DNA of 64,000 nucleotides from Siphonodentalium dalli (Eukaryota; Mollusca; Scaphopoda; Gadilida; Siphonodentaliidae): assembly GCA_032622095.1 (NCBI GenBank), contig CP136063.1, forward strand, positions 275,523,426 through 275,587,425. Reading direction: 5' to 3'. The notes beneath the pieces were generated by a model. That model ran no database searches. It was not told the origin of the DNA and saw nothing but the letters and a program-made list of their open reading frames with translations. A program made the position numbers and the translations under genes. Of the stretch, positions 45,770 to 57,896 are shown one piece after another (within the stretch, counting starts at the first letter, position 1; each line of letters begins with the position of its first letter).

Positions 45770-46995
45770 AGAGGCCACATTCACATTGAATTGCGCTTAA
45801 GTGCAATTGAATGCGCTTAAGCAAAATGTATTGCACTTAAGGGCAAACGATTGTGCATAAGTGCGATAAAATATTGTGCTTAAGTACAAATAGGGCATTC
45901 ATGCTTGAGCATTATGAGTTGCACTTAAGCATGATTAATTGCGCTCAAGTGCAATTAATTGTAACTACTATCTAGCCTACCCATAAAATATTAATTGTCA
46001 TAACCTGGAGTATCGCCTAGCATCACAAGAAGAGCATGTGCTAATTTTAACCTTTTTAAATAAGCCTAGTACAGTTACCTCTAACTGTATGTGTGCAACA
46101 TTCAAAGATAATCCATAATGTCATATAATTATCAGCATCCCTTATATCCAAAAAATGGATGTCTCCTCTAGTATGTTTTAATATATTTTTTTTAAAGAAT
46201 TTTTGCACAGATTTGGGCCATAGCTATGGTCATATAGCAATAATGTGGTGTCACTGTATGAGGGTTTACTTATTTACTTAAATCGTGTGAAAAACCCTAA
46301 ATATTGTCATATTATCAGCATCCCTGTCCCAAAAATATGTGTTTCATTCTGGGAGCTTTGGTGTCTCACTCCTCGAGCTCTGGTAGTTTTATTAAATCAG
46401 CGTCTCTTGTAGTATGTCCATGTCATAAACTGTAGCGCGAATATGGTGTCACTGAGGACCTGCTTCCCTCATATGGTGCACATGTATACCGGTATATACT
46501 CGAAAATCAAAGTTGCACCAACTAATACAGAAGTCAATGCTATCACGAATTGCCTGAACTAAAACAGAAGGTAATGCTATCGCGAGTCTACCATATCAAT
46601 AAAGAACTTAGACTTGCTCCCTACCCATCCAAACTAATGAAAACAAGAGGTGATATGTCAGTAAGAACTATAAGGTTGAGTTATGGATAAACCTATTTAT
46701 TCACCAGGGGTGTTTTATATAATAGTTACATATAACCATGAAATGCGCTTAAGATTAGCCAATTGATTGCGCACAGCAAGATTGATTGCGCTTAAGCACA
46801 AATAATTATGTTTTCAAGAACAAATTACTATGCTTAAGCGCAATCGACTGCACTTAAGATCAATGATTGCGCTTAAGAACAATGATAAGTTCAAGTAATT
46901 CTGCTTAAGTGTAATTATTTGTGCTTAAGTGCAATTAATTGCGCTCAAGTGCAATTAATTGCGCTTAATCACACTTCATTACTAAATGGCAATTT
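45770..46995. mobile_element. CTTAAG short-palindrome-array element, long form
   Basis: Left end GAGGCCACATTCACATTGAA and right end with the complement of GAGGCCAAATTGCC. Just inside both ends lie clusters of AATTGCGCTTAAGTGCAATT-like palindromes (about 45790-45965 and 46740-46975). The centre (about 46000-46700) holds unrelated DNA with its own twofold repetition ('CAGCATCCCT'). Confidence 0.65.
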
Positions 46996-47039
46996 GGCCT
47001 CCCAGAGGCTAATGCCCGTAGAAATCATATTGTACCAAT

Positions 47040-47365
47040 GAAAAACCTGGGAACTTTTTTAGGTTTTGATAGGGAACCTTATAAAGCTGAAAAAATAACA
47101 CGGGAATATATTTCTTTGTTAATACCTGTCGCTTAACAGTTTATTCATAAGTAGGCGAAAGTGCCAGCTCGAGATGACATTATTTAACAGACTTGACGGG
47201 TGAGTTTGCTATGCGCACTTACAATCATGGAATTTCCCCCATACTTTGAAGTTGATTATCGAGGAACAATTATAAACAAATAAATATGTTCCCTGCCTTG
47301 TTTTTTCAATGTTATAAAGTTCCCTATCAAAACATAAAAAAGTTCCCAAGTTTTGTACTGATGGA
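47040..47365. mobile_element. Foldback with AACCTGGGAACTTTT termini
   Basis: Arms of about 50 bp (CTGGGAACTTTTTTAGGTTT and beyond) are inverted at 47300-47362 with few changes. The centre is about 210 bp. Confidence 0.6.
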
Positions 47366-48170
47366 ATAAGATCTCTACAGGCGATAAGCAGAGTAAAGAT
47401 TCATGGCATGATCTAGGGGAGGGGGTTTCTTCAATTTCAACTAGATAGCTCCAGGCTGTTGACCCAACATTCAACAATAATTTAAACAAGGACTAAATCA
47501 TGCCAGAAGCTGGGGTTTGTCCCACAAAAATATTCATGATTGCCAATTACTCAATTAATAAATTCAATTGCAAGTCTATCACAGCTAGTGACAGTCAATT
47601 GTGATATTCAGTTATTAACAGACTTTTTAATTATATTAAATTTAATTCATTAGTGAAAATTCATACATGTGTTATTGTGTTAAGTACCTTATTAATAAAT
47701 CATTTAAAATAAGTCTTCTTAAATATATCTCTTCATGATATTGATGATGTCCCTCCCTCCCATGGCGGACCCCAGACTCCTATTCTGAATACTAATAACA
47801 AATAGGTGATTTTTCTGTGTACCAGCAGGTACCAGATAAGAAAATATGGATAGTGACAATGGAGTGAAATCTCCTGGAACTGTATGATATATCTCACTGA
47901 GAATAATTGTCATTGAGCATCAAATTGATTATTTTTTGTCAAAATGACATATTTTGATATAATTCAGTCTCATACTTCTTGATGAGCTGGAGTTATGGAC
48001 AATACTTCAGCAGCAAAAATGTAATTATTTTCATATTTATAACAGTGTGAAATAACCATGGCTTCTATCCTATATTTTTTGTATCCGGTACTCATGATTC
48101 ACCTCTGTTATTCATGATTTATGGCAGGTGCTAGTACATGTATACCATCAGTAGTCAGAGTAATCAAAAC
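47366..48170. other. Unassigned AT-rich DNA
   Basis: No repeat or gene recognised. Confidence 0.4.
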
Positions 48171-48173
48171 TAC

Positions 48174-48280
48174 AGTAATGCCCTAATTAGTCGACTCCAA
48201 TACCACAGCAGAATTATGGGTAACTTTTCCGGATTTAGTCGGAAATATGGCTTGTTGCCATTCATCGGAAATCTCTCCCA
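48174..48280. mobile_element. PAL-B left half
   Basis: Left arm of the CAGTAATG foldback ending at the CATCGGAAA tip. The right arm is absent. Confidence 0.65.
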
Positions 48281-48367
48281 TATAATAATGAAGTGGCAGT
48301 GTCTCAGAAACAGAACATTAATTTGATTTGGCCTTACTAAACTCAGCAGAACCACCACCATCATAGT

Positions 48368-48546
48368 ACAGTAATGCCCTAAATAATTGACTCCTTAACC
48401 ACAGCAGAATTATGGGTAACTTTTGAGCATTTAGTCGAAAATATGGCTTTCCGATGAATGGCAACAAGCCATATTTCCAACTAAATCCTGAAAAGTTACC
48501 CATAATGCTGCTGTGGTTAAGCAGTCGATTAATTAGGGCATTACTG
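48368..48546. mobile_element. PAL-B foldback
   Basis: CAGTAATGCCCTAAATAATT left and GGGCATTACTG right, TA flanks. Confidence 0.75.
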
Positions 48547-48639
48547 TATGTGGTTCATTTATGAGACAAAATACCAAACCTGGAGGGTCGGAACTAAAAC
48601 TAAAACAAAAAATGTCTATTTGGAATAAAATCAATTAAC

Positions 48640-48905
48640 CCTTTCATTATGGGAGCAGCATTCACCCTTCCATGATTGGAGCATTGGAAATATTGCGAAA
48701 AAACCATGTGCTAATGCATTCTCTTATATATGGTAGTTACCAGTAGGGATCCTAGAATATGTAAGAGAATACATTACATGTACATTGGCCTAACAATATT
48801 TACCTTGACCTTGTAAGCCAGTGCATTCTCTTATATATGTGAGGCTACCTAGTATGGTATCTGCAAATATAAGGGAATGCACTGGCACATGATTCATTGC
48901 TCCAC
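48640..48905. mobile_element. Degenerate TTAA element with PAL-A hairpins
   Basis: Begins TTAACCCTTTCATTATGGGAG. It contains two diverged hairpins and ends in the complement of the 1683/16814 terminus. Confidence 0.55.
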
Positions 48906-49059
48906 CAGCGCAGTTCCCATCAAGAAATGGTTATATTATATATTCGAGTCTCCCAAGTCCTTCCAACTGCATGTTTTGTAGATTTTATTTTCCTGCTTTA
49001 CAGAAGAAATTTAATCATTTACAAATTTCCAGGATTCACTAAAGATGGATTATCTCTTC

Positions 49060-49585
49060 CTCTAACATGTGTTGTATAGTTTACTGGTTATAAAATTATA
49101 AAAATAAGCCGGAGATACCATTAAAATACTGGAAATTGATTGTATACTATTATAATACTAATTGATAGAAGTGTTTCCAGGCAAGGGTCTTCGATTCATA
49201 TTTATTATGTTATACACAGGAAACTATAAAATAATTGTTACAGAAAGAGATAATTATTAATCCATCTGTTAGAGTAAGGATTTTTCAAGTTGTGTGTTTT
49301 CAAGAATGGGAGTGTATCACACTGAGCCAAATTCAATATATGATGGTCAGATATTTCAAAAACTAGAAATTTTTTGTACAGCCTTTTCATTGTTTTAGTA
49401 ATTTTCTGACTACAATGTAGATTGTGTACAAAACATGATTTCTTTATTAGTCTATGATGAAGACAAAACTATTTTTGAACAAATTGTGTGTTAGACTTAC
49501 AAACTGAAGGGATTTCCAAACACCTTGCGATGCTATATTTTTACAATTTAAAGTGTTCTAAGAGGAAAGTTCAAATAATTTTGCA
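49060..49585. other. AT-rich DNA, part of a weak direct duplication
   Basis: Text around 49035-49170 ('AAAGATGGATTATCTCTTCC') recurs diverged at 50548-50690. No gene recognised. Confidence 0.4.
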
Positions 49586-49589
49586 CATT

Positions 49590-50040
49590 TCATGACTGGA
49601 GCTTCCTGAAATTTTGCAAAAACACTATACCAATGCATTCTCTTATATATGCCAGTCTCCCATTGGCAGACTCACATATTTAAGAGAATTCATTGACCTA
49701 ACAACATTTATCTTGACTATGCAAGCCAGTGCATTCTTTTATATATACAAGGTGCCATATGGGAGACCATTATTTATGATTAATCCTTCCATAACTGGAG
49801 CTTCATGAATTGTTTTGAAAACCTGTGCCAATGCATTCTCTTATATATGCGAGTCTCCCATAGGATGCCTTGCATATATAAGAGAATGCATTAAGCTAAC
49901 AATACTTGTATTGAACTTCTAAGCCAGTGCACTCTCTACTGATTGTTTTTTTCTATTTATGCCCCAACATTTGTTAAACAGACAAAAATACAAAAAAATG
50001 TCATTTTTGGAAAAGTATCATGACTGAAGGATTAATCTCA
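49590..50040. mobile_element. Cluster of degenerate PAL-A hairpins
   Basis: Three to four diverged 'CATTCTCTTATATATG' hairpins and repeated 'CATGACTGGAGCTTC' ends, apparently two overlapping TTAA-type elements. Confidence 0.5.
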
Positions 50041-51105
50041 GTCATAAGTTAATTTTAATCACCAAAAACACCAAAACAAATGCCATGAGAAAAGCAGGGT
50101 ATATGGATTTAAATTATTTCAATTTGCTCTGGAGGGGGGGGGGGTGTTAATATATATTCAGACACGTATGTTACTTTTTTACCTTTGACCATTTCTGCAA
50201 TTCACCCAGCCCCGCAACCAATTTCTTTCCCTCTTTACAACTGTTTTCCCCAAGCATTTTTCAACACCCCTCATCTGTCTGTCTGAATATATATGTGGAG
50301 ATTCTATGAGGAAAACAAATATTTTTTTCCTCACAGAAACCCCACTGTGAAAATATTTCAGTGAATCTTGTGTTAACTAAAGCTATTGTTCTTGTTTAAT
50401 ATTACAGTTTTCACCACTTTTACATGAAATATTAAAGGGACCAATGCACTCGCAGTGCGGCAGTGGGTAAAATGTGCAAATATATTCGATAAAAACATCA
50501 CCTATTAGAAGAACATGGAGAAATAGATCAACTTTGCTCGATTGGCTTAAAGATGGATCATCTCTTCCTAAATTGTTTTCTATAATTTCTAGGGTATAAA
50601 ATAATAATGATAAGTCAAGTTGTCAAAGACACCAGTCCAGAAACGCTTCTATCATTTAATATTACAACTGATTGATAATCAGTTGGGACAATCTTTTTTT
50701 ACTATTTTCCTGCTTGCTATGCTCCGAACGTTTCCTCAAGCAGTAAAATGTCACAAATTATTTGTAGGTATACTAGTATATATACCAGAAAATTCAAAAT
50801 AGAATGAACAGTAATTGATTGAAGCATTTCCGGACATTATTTTATACCCAGGAAAATATATAAAACTTGTAATAAGAATATATAGACCATCTTTAAACTG
50901 TAATCAAAATATGAAACAGAGATTATTCCTTAAGAAATAATTTCAAGAGAGGGCACTGATTTTCTAACCTTTCAACTCAATCAACCTATATAATTAGGAG
51001 GCACAAGTTTGAAGTCAGAATCACTGAGTGCATTCTATTTACAACCGAAGGGGTTCAGAAACTTTTTTTTTAAACTCAATATACATGTGATTGGTATATA
51101 CACAT
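50041..51105. other. AT-rich DNA with a G-run and a small foldback
   Basis: G-run near 50133-50145. 'ATATATTCAGACA' at 50150 is inverted at 50280. The rest is unassigned. Confidence 0.4.
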
Positions 51106-51108
51106 GTA

Positions 51109-51258
51109 CAATAATGCTCTAATTAATCGACCTCTTAACCAAAGCAGAATTATGGGTAACTTTTCAGGATTTAGTCGGAAATATATTTCCGACTAAATCC
51201 TGAAATGTTACCCATAATTCTGCTTTGGTTAAGAGGTCGATTAATTAGAGCATTACTG
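51109..51258. mobile_element. PAL-B foldback, compact and near perfect
   Basis: 150 bp. Starts CAATAATGCTCTAATTAATC and ends GAGCATTACTG, with TA on both sides. The arms differ by only two or three bases and meet without a loop. Confidence 0.8.
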
Positions 51259-51723
51259 TATGTACTGATAACCTATTTTAGTATGAAATTTTCTCCAGTC
51301 TTCATATATGCTATTACCATACGCTTGTGTATATATGCATTTTGTTATGAGAGGCCAAAAGTAACAATTATCGGTGAATCAGTCATCCATAGAGAACCAG
51401 GTTCATTTTAACTTCAGACTGTCAGCGAGGTGGCGACGATGTCACAGTGGGGTTGTCTCCCCCCCCCCATAAATGTTTCCTTCCAAGTGGCCAGTTTCAT
51501 ACCGGTATAATCTGGATGAATCGTATCATTTAGTATAAGGTATATTGCAGTCTGATAGATATCCAGACTCGTATTAAAGAAAGAAATGAAACACGGTCTA
51601 ATTTTATTTAGACTGGGTCTATTGATATGTTTTTTTTTAAATAACGTGAACTTTGTCACAATTTGGGATTTAAAAAAAAATAAAATGTGTCCAATTGGCG
51701 CGTTGTCATCAGATAACTTAATA

Positions 51724-51943
51724 CATTAATGCCCAAAGTAATTAAGTAATTGACCACTTAACCACAGCAGAATTATGGGTAATTTTTCAGGATTTAGTTG
51801 GAAATATGGCTTGTTGCCATTCATCGGAAAGCTCCTGACGAGAGCTTTCCAACGAATAGCAACAAGCCATATTTCCAACTAAATCCTGAATTATTTTCCA
51901 TAATCCTGGTGTGGTTAAGGGGTCATTACTTTGGGTATTACTG
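51724..51943. mobile_element. PAL-B foldback, diverged
   Basis: Left arm CATTAATGCCCAAAGTAATT, right arm ending GGTATTACTG. Arms intact but with many changes. Confidence 0.7.
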
Positions 51944-52085
51944 TATGTTCTTTTTCAAAGGATTTTTTTCAAAAGCAACGCATGACAGTTGTGGGAAACG
52001 ACAAAACATGTGGTGAGAAATGGCCAAATATATGGTGCGAAACAACCAAACACGTGGGGCAAAGTGTATGAAACAACAATAGTAC

Positions 52086-52515
52086 ACATATGGGAGGCAA
52101 AATTCACATTTAATTGCCAATCACGCTTAAGTGTAATTCATTATGCTTAAGCATGAATTTAAGCTTAATTCGCAATGCCTAAGTGTAATTTAGATTTCCA
52201 TTATACCATACTTAAGCGTATTACATTATGCTTATGCGTAATTCATTTACGATCACACATAATGCATTCACGCTAAAGTAAAGCGTAATAGAATTGGAAA
52301 AACTCCCCTGAAGCTGAAATTGATGCAGTCAATTACGATGCTAGTAATCTTACCATCCGCCCAGAACATTAAACCTTACTAAGTTAGATACATGTAGGCC
52401 TACCATTACATATAACGTTGCAAGGCAATACAAACCAATTATGCTTAAGCGTAATGGAGTTACGCTTAAGCGTTTAAATCAGCCATTAAATGTTAGATTA
52501 ATCTCCCATATAGTA
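52086..52515. mobile_element. CTTAAG short-palindrome-array element, short form
   Basis: Ends TATGGGAGGCAAAATTCACA and (complement) TATATGGGAGATTAATC. Interior clusters of ATTACGCTTAAGCGTAAT-like palindromes lie near both ends. Similar plan to 45770-46995. Confidence 0.65.
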
Positions 52516-52650
52516 CTTAATATATGCAATGATAATGTTGTTGTTTGAGCCATCCAAAATTATTTTGGAGTATAAATATAAGCAGCAAGCGAAATAATTG
52601 AAAAATAATTTATTATATATGATAAACAAGCATAATTTTTAAATATTTAA

Positions 52651-52884
52651 CCCTTTGAGTGCCAGGTCGATTTTTGTATCAACCGATATACCCTGTGCCA
52701 ATGCATTCTCTTATATATGCGAGTCGACCATAGGTCGCCTCGCATATATAAGAGAATGCATTGGCCTAACAATTTTTTTTTTTTACAATTTTTTTTACAA
52801 TTTTAATAATTTATTCTTATATTCTTAAACAGACTTATTTTGTAGGTTTAGGGCCGATGAGATCGGCCCCTGGCACTCAAAGGG
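52651..52884. mobile_element. piggyBac-like MITE with one PAL-A hairpin, short
   Basis: 234 bp relative of 12472-12915. Termini CCCTTTGAGTGCCA / TGGCACTCAAAGGG at TTAA (52647-52650 and 52885-52888). The matched change in both termini (GAGTGCC) suggests arm-to-arm correction. Confidence 0.85.
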
Positions 52885-52899
52885 TTAAGCAATAGCTCC

Positions 52900-53420
52900 T
52901 TGTTAGCATTGTTGAAAACACTCCATACTGTTGTTCCCCTCGCAGAGCAGATAGAAAACCGTCAATATCACTGACATCAACAACCGACTGAAGTCTGTTC
53001 CAGGTAGTTCAATTCCACAGTTGTTTTAACAAATAAGGAGTGTTCGTATTGTGAGCTGCTGGTACGCAGAAGTTGGAACGATTCTGTGTTGTTACACACC
53101 TCCTTCTCCACCGGATTTTGACTGACACAGTCCTAAAATTTTGTTGGCTGTATTTCCCTTGTGTCTTTCTTCTCGTGTTCTAGATAATCAGGCTTTAGGC
53201 AGGGCTGAAACCAACTGTGACCCCTTGACTATTTTGTGGTATTGAACCAGTCACTGTTCTTTAATCCTTCATTCTTCGAGGGGTGGTAGCTTTACCTCAA
53301 ACAGCATGCCTGTGACTGATCCATCATCTCGTCTGTATTTGTTCTTTTCTGTATTTGTTCTTTAAGTCAACATGACCGCTTTCGCAGATTGCTGCTTCCA
53401 GCAAGGAAGGATACGCACTA
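52900..53420 (-). pseudogene. Decayed 3' end of a non-LTR retrotransposon (LINE) reverse transcriptase
   Basis: Read from high to low coordinates there are, in shifting frames, LPPLEE followed after a stop by VQYHKIVKG, then SNFCVPAAHNTN, then SLFVKTTVELNYLEQ and VDVSDIDGFLSALRG. The order and spacing fit the C-terminal region of many LINE reverse transcriptases, where LEERR...YKI.NG is followed by a basic segment, NSFFPRT...WN.L and a final helix ending in FKS.L. Several stops and at least two frameshifts are present, so it is dead. The family within LINEs is not resolved. Confidence 0.6.
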
Positions 53421-54279
53421 CGTTGATCATGACTGAACTAGAGTTGCACATACTTCCGAGTGTGCCTTGATGTGGTCATGGACGTAAATGAGATGTGGTA
53501 TATTTGAAAACAACAGGTATTTATCTGGCAGATCCGATTGGAACTTGTATAGATGTTAGTGTATTTATTTTTGAATTTTATATTCAATATTGATATTTCA
53601 AATCTGACAAATTAATATGTAGGTCAAGTGATGTAAATCCAGAAAAAAATTATCAAAAATATATTTATTGCAAAATTTTATAATTTACAAAGCGGACCCA
53701 CCAGATAAATACCTACTGTTTCTTATACTATAGTACCGCATCAAGTCACACTCAGAAGACTGAGAAGTATGCAGGTATGTGCAACTCCGTAACTTTCAGA
53801 ATTTTGCTCCGCAGATTTGCATGGAAATCCACTGACATTCGTGAACTTCCCAAAATCCATGGCGGAAGACACCCCATTCGCTGCTCTTTCCAATTTTTCG
53901 GCATCTTCGCGCTGACAAAAACGTCTTATTTGATCGCATTTTGCCAATTTAAGCTCAATAAATATCGTCTTTTTCTAACGATATCCTGAAACCATGCTTG
54001 CTGTCACTGAAAACATAGGAATACCCCCAATCTATTTATAGAAATCAGGGGAGATAAACCATGCATGCAGTTTTCAGAAGCGTTAGGAACAGGCAGTGAA
54101 CAGCTGTTTCAACAACAACAACACGGTGGCGATGATTGTTGAGTCCCTTTAACCGTGACAGCGTTGATACTAGCACCGTCTTGCAATTGGCAGCTTTGAA
54201 TTCTCGAGAAGTTTCGTCGAATGACCTCGACAGTCTACAATGACACTAGTTTTTTAACTCTGAGTCGCTGGCTGATCGA
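53421..54279. other. Unassigned DNA with a CpG-containing stretch
   Basis: Around 53760-53960 the base composition is more even and an ATG in a CCGCCATGG context lies on the minus strand (about 53866), but no convincing donor follows. 'GATACGCACTACGTT' near 53410 recurs at 44027. Confidence 0.3.
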
Positions 54280-55550
54280 GTGAACTGAACCAAAGTTGGT
54301 ATGTTAGTTTACCACACCAATATACAGATCAAGTTCGAATATGGGTTTCGTCCGCATGATTTTGACTGAGTCATGCCCCTTTTTGTCCGCCGACCCAACG
54401 GGTTCGGAGGACTATTATAATCAGCCTGTGCGTGCGTGCGTGCGTGCGTCCGTGCGTGCGTCCGAGGTTTCCGGATGATAACTTTAGTTAGAGTGAACCA
54501 AATTAAATTAAATTTGGTATGTGGGTTTACTAGCAGAATAGACAGGTCAAGTTCGAATTCTGGTTCCGTCCGCCAATTTTCACCAGAGTTATGCCCCCTT
54601 TTCGACTTAGAATTTGACCGTCTGTTAACATTTTTTGGTTTCCGACCGATAACTCCAGTTTGGATTATTTGATCTGAACCAAAGTTGGTATGTGTATTTC
54701 ACAGCTAAAGATACAGACCAAGTTCGAATATGGGTTCCGTCCAATTATTTTTACATGAGTTACGGCCCTTTTTCTACTTAGAATTTAACATTTTTGGTTT
54801 CCGACCGATAACTCCAGTTTGGATTATTTGATCTGAACCAAAGTTGGTATGTGTCTTTCTCCCAGCAAAACACAGGTCAAGTTCGAATTCGGGTTCCGCC
54901 CGCCAATTTTCACCAGAGTTATGTCCCTTTTTTACTTAGAATTTTTGCCAATTTGAGGTTTCCGGATGATAACTTTAGTAAATGTGTACTGAATGAAATT
55001 AAATTTGGTATGTAGGTTTACTAGCAATAAAGACAGGTTTTTATGCGCAAACAACGGTCGTATCAAGCCGACACTTAGAGGCGGACATGAGGTCTACCGA
55101 CCTTTTATTCTACTTAGATTTTACCCGATTTGCGGTTTCCGGATGATAACTTTAGATTGAATCAAGTGAACTGCACCAAATTTGGTATGTTCGTTTACCA
55201 CACCAAAATACAGATCAAGTTCGAATATGGGTTTCGTCCGCATGATTTTGACTGTCATGCCCCTTTTTCGACTTAGAATTTACCTGATATGCGGTTTCCG
55301 GATGATAACTTCAGATTGAATCAAGTGAACCGAACCAAATTTGGTATGTTAGTATACCACCCCAAAATACAGAGCAAGTTCGAATATGGGATTCGTCCGC
55401 ATGGTTTTGGCTGGGTTGTGTCCCTTTTTCGACTTAGATTTTACGTCATATGCGGTTTCCAGATAATAACTGAATCGAGTGAACTGAACCACATTTGGTA
55501 TACAGATCAAGTTCAAATATGGGTTCTGTCAACATGCCCCATTCTACTCC
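54280..55550. repeat. About 170-bp tandem array with GTGCGTGC tract
   Basis: About seven units with 'TTCCGGATGATAACTTTAG', 'AACCAAATTTGGTATGT', 'CAAGTTCGAATATGGGT' and 'CCCCTTTTTCGACTTAGA'. A GTGCGTGC microsatellite (54427-54462) sits near the left end beside ATTATAATC. It is related in style to 3959-4880 and 37015-37345 in the opposite orientation. Confidence 0.8.
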
Positions 55551-57890
55551 AGAAACGGGCGTATTATGCCACGACGGCGTGCTCTTGTTATATTTATATA
55601 TACTGGTACTGGTAGTTAGGGTTCCTTTATCCTTCAAATTCAATTCAGATTTGGTACGATACCAGTTTCAATATAAATTTCTATTTTTAGCCTGTACATA
55701 GTTGACAGGTTTGGAATATCTGATTTATATATCCCCACACAAAGGTACCAGTTTTAAAATTTTCCTTCATTTCGTTGACAATGTCTAACTCATTTCATTC
55801 TACATATACATGTACATGTATAGAATATCCGAGACATGCGAATGGGATTATACATACAATTCAATAATCAGCATCATATATGCTGAGCAAGAAATAGTCC
55901 ACTCCAAGATGATATGATTTCACAAGGGCATTGCGTTTGTTGTCATTCAGAGAGAGAGAGAGTTTCTCGACTTGATTCCAACTCTGACTTGGTTTTTCTC
56001 GGAGTGGGTTATTTCAACTCTATATGATCAATTAATTTTGAAATAATTTTGATGGCCTTCGGCTTGGAAGTTAGTAAAGTTTGTCTAAATATAATGGTAC
56101 AATGAACAGAGTACTGCATGATTTAATTAACTGTTGCATGTCATTCAGTTGCTTATCTATTAATGTTTATGTGTGTGTTCCTGAGTGTATTTAATTTAAT
56201 TTTAACATGTACCGGTAGGCTACAAGATAATTTCACATATTCTTACCTTGTTCCACTATCTTCGGTTTGGCGGCCTTCGGCTTGGCGGATTTTAATCATT
56301 TGAATTTTGAATGTATTTTGAGTTGACAAATTTATGGTATTCGAACCAAATATTTTTCTTCATTTCTTTGAGTGTGAATATGTATTTGGATGTTATTTGA
56401 TTTATTGCTATTTGTTTGTAAAATTGTCATTTAGTATGTACGACTAACGTATTTTAATAATATATTTGTAACTCGTCTTTCACCAACTTTTGCTATACAA
56501 TATTATATTTTTTAGAAGTGTTACTTATTTACAAGCCCTCCCTTGCCAATATGGATTGATTTTTACAACAAATTATTTAATTTGCGAGGGACTACGGGCG
56601 CGTTTGTCGCTCTATTTTGGTCCCTGTTCTCCATGACCAGTTTATTAGCACGCCCGCGTGTATACTGGTGGCCAAATATTAGAAAGACCTGGGCCGATGG
56701 GCGTTTTATAAATAGAAAATATTTTTTTCCGGTTTATTTATTATTTAAAAGTCGAACTGCGCGATCAGGAGGCCGGTCACCGGTAAAAGGTGTAGTTGGG
56801 AATTTCAATTTCGTTTATTGTCCTTTACATTATTATGTCAATAATGTTGATTTTTGGTTTGTGACAAGCTATGTCAATTACCAATAAAAGAAATTAAAAA
56901 GATAATTTGTAAGTCTTATATTTCAACAATAGATATTTTTCGTTCTGCAGCCCACTGATGGTTGTGGTCGGAGACGGCCGAGTCGGCCGCCGGTTCGCTA
57001 ATTAGGTGCTGGTTGTTATTTTTATTTTAACGGAATTCTGAGTTGGTCATTCGCGAAAACAATATATTTTATATTCTATAATTAAAATCATGGGTATATA
57101 ATATATGATCTTGTTTATGGATATTGTAGGAAGTCTAATCTGGCCGTGTCAAATTGAGCTATAGCGATGGGATTTATCGCAGGACAACACATTTCGGGTT
57201 TCGTGTATCCTCTGGATGTCTTATATATAGTTGCAGTATGTAACAATTATGACCGCGTTAATTGCTTTCGATGTTTAGGTATGAACAATGGCTGGACCAT
57301 GCACTCTTGGTGGGAACACAATACCTCCGATTTTGTATCCGCATTTAGAAGCTTTCTGGTGTGGTGAATGAGAAACCTGCAGTAATAAGCCATAGTTGTT
57401 TGTAATAATTCGAAGGATTAGTTGTTTTAACGGAATTCTGAGGCGGTGAATTCATGTAACCAATATATTTTATATTATAATTTATATTTATGGCTAATAA
57501 TATGATCTTGAGGGCGTTACCATTTCTGATTAGTCACTGCTTGGTATCTCGTGAGATACCTGTTTAAAAACACGTTAGCACCACAACAGATTGCTTTAAC
57601 AAAAGGTACACAGAGTCGTAATTTCGCTAAAATCCGGATTGAGAATCCGAAGCCGATTACGGGGGCGGGGCTAATTCCCGATTCTAGGTCAGATTTTGAA
57701 ATCCACGTGGTCTCCGAAACTATGTTTAATGTTCTCCCAGCGTCAAACATGGCTCATGTATTTGACACAAGTATCATTTGTATCTTAAATTTATAAAGTT
57801 CATGTTTGTTGTGAAAGTCATGCTTTTCTTCTATGTGTATATACACGGCACATAATTTGCTGCCAATCCGACTTAATCGCATCTTTTTTG
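55551..57890. other. AT-rich DNA with diverged repeats
   Basis: A stretch 'TTTTAACGGAATTCTGAG ... CAATATATTTTATATT' occurs at about 57020 and 57424. 'CGGCCTTCGGCTTGG' occurs twice near 56056 and 56270. Open frames at 56543-56887 and 57551-57796 have no recognised domain or splice support. Confidence 0.4.
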
Positions 57891-57896
57891 TTCAAG

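Noticed and set aside
53741-53989. Open frames on both strands in a CpG-containing stretch, one with a strong ATG context
   Set aside because: The longer minus frame does not begin at ATG, no convincing donor follows the internal ATG, and the plus frame is its antisense. It might mark a promoter, but the evidence is too thin for a gene call.
56543-57796. Three plus-strand open frames of 66-114 codons in a row
   Set aside because: No domain, no consistent splice sites and no shared phase. Two lie partly on a diverged repeated segment.
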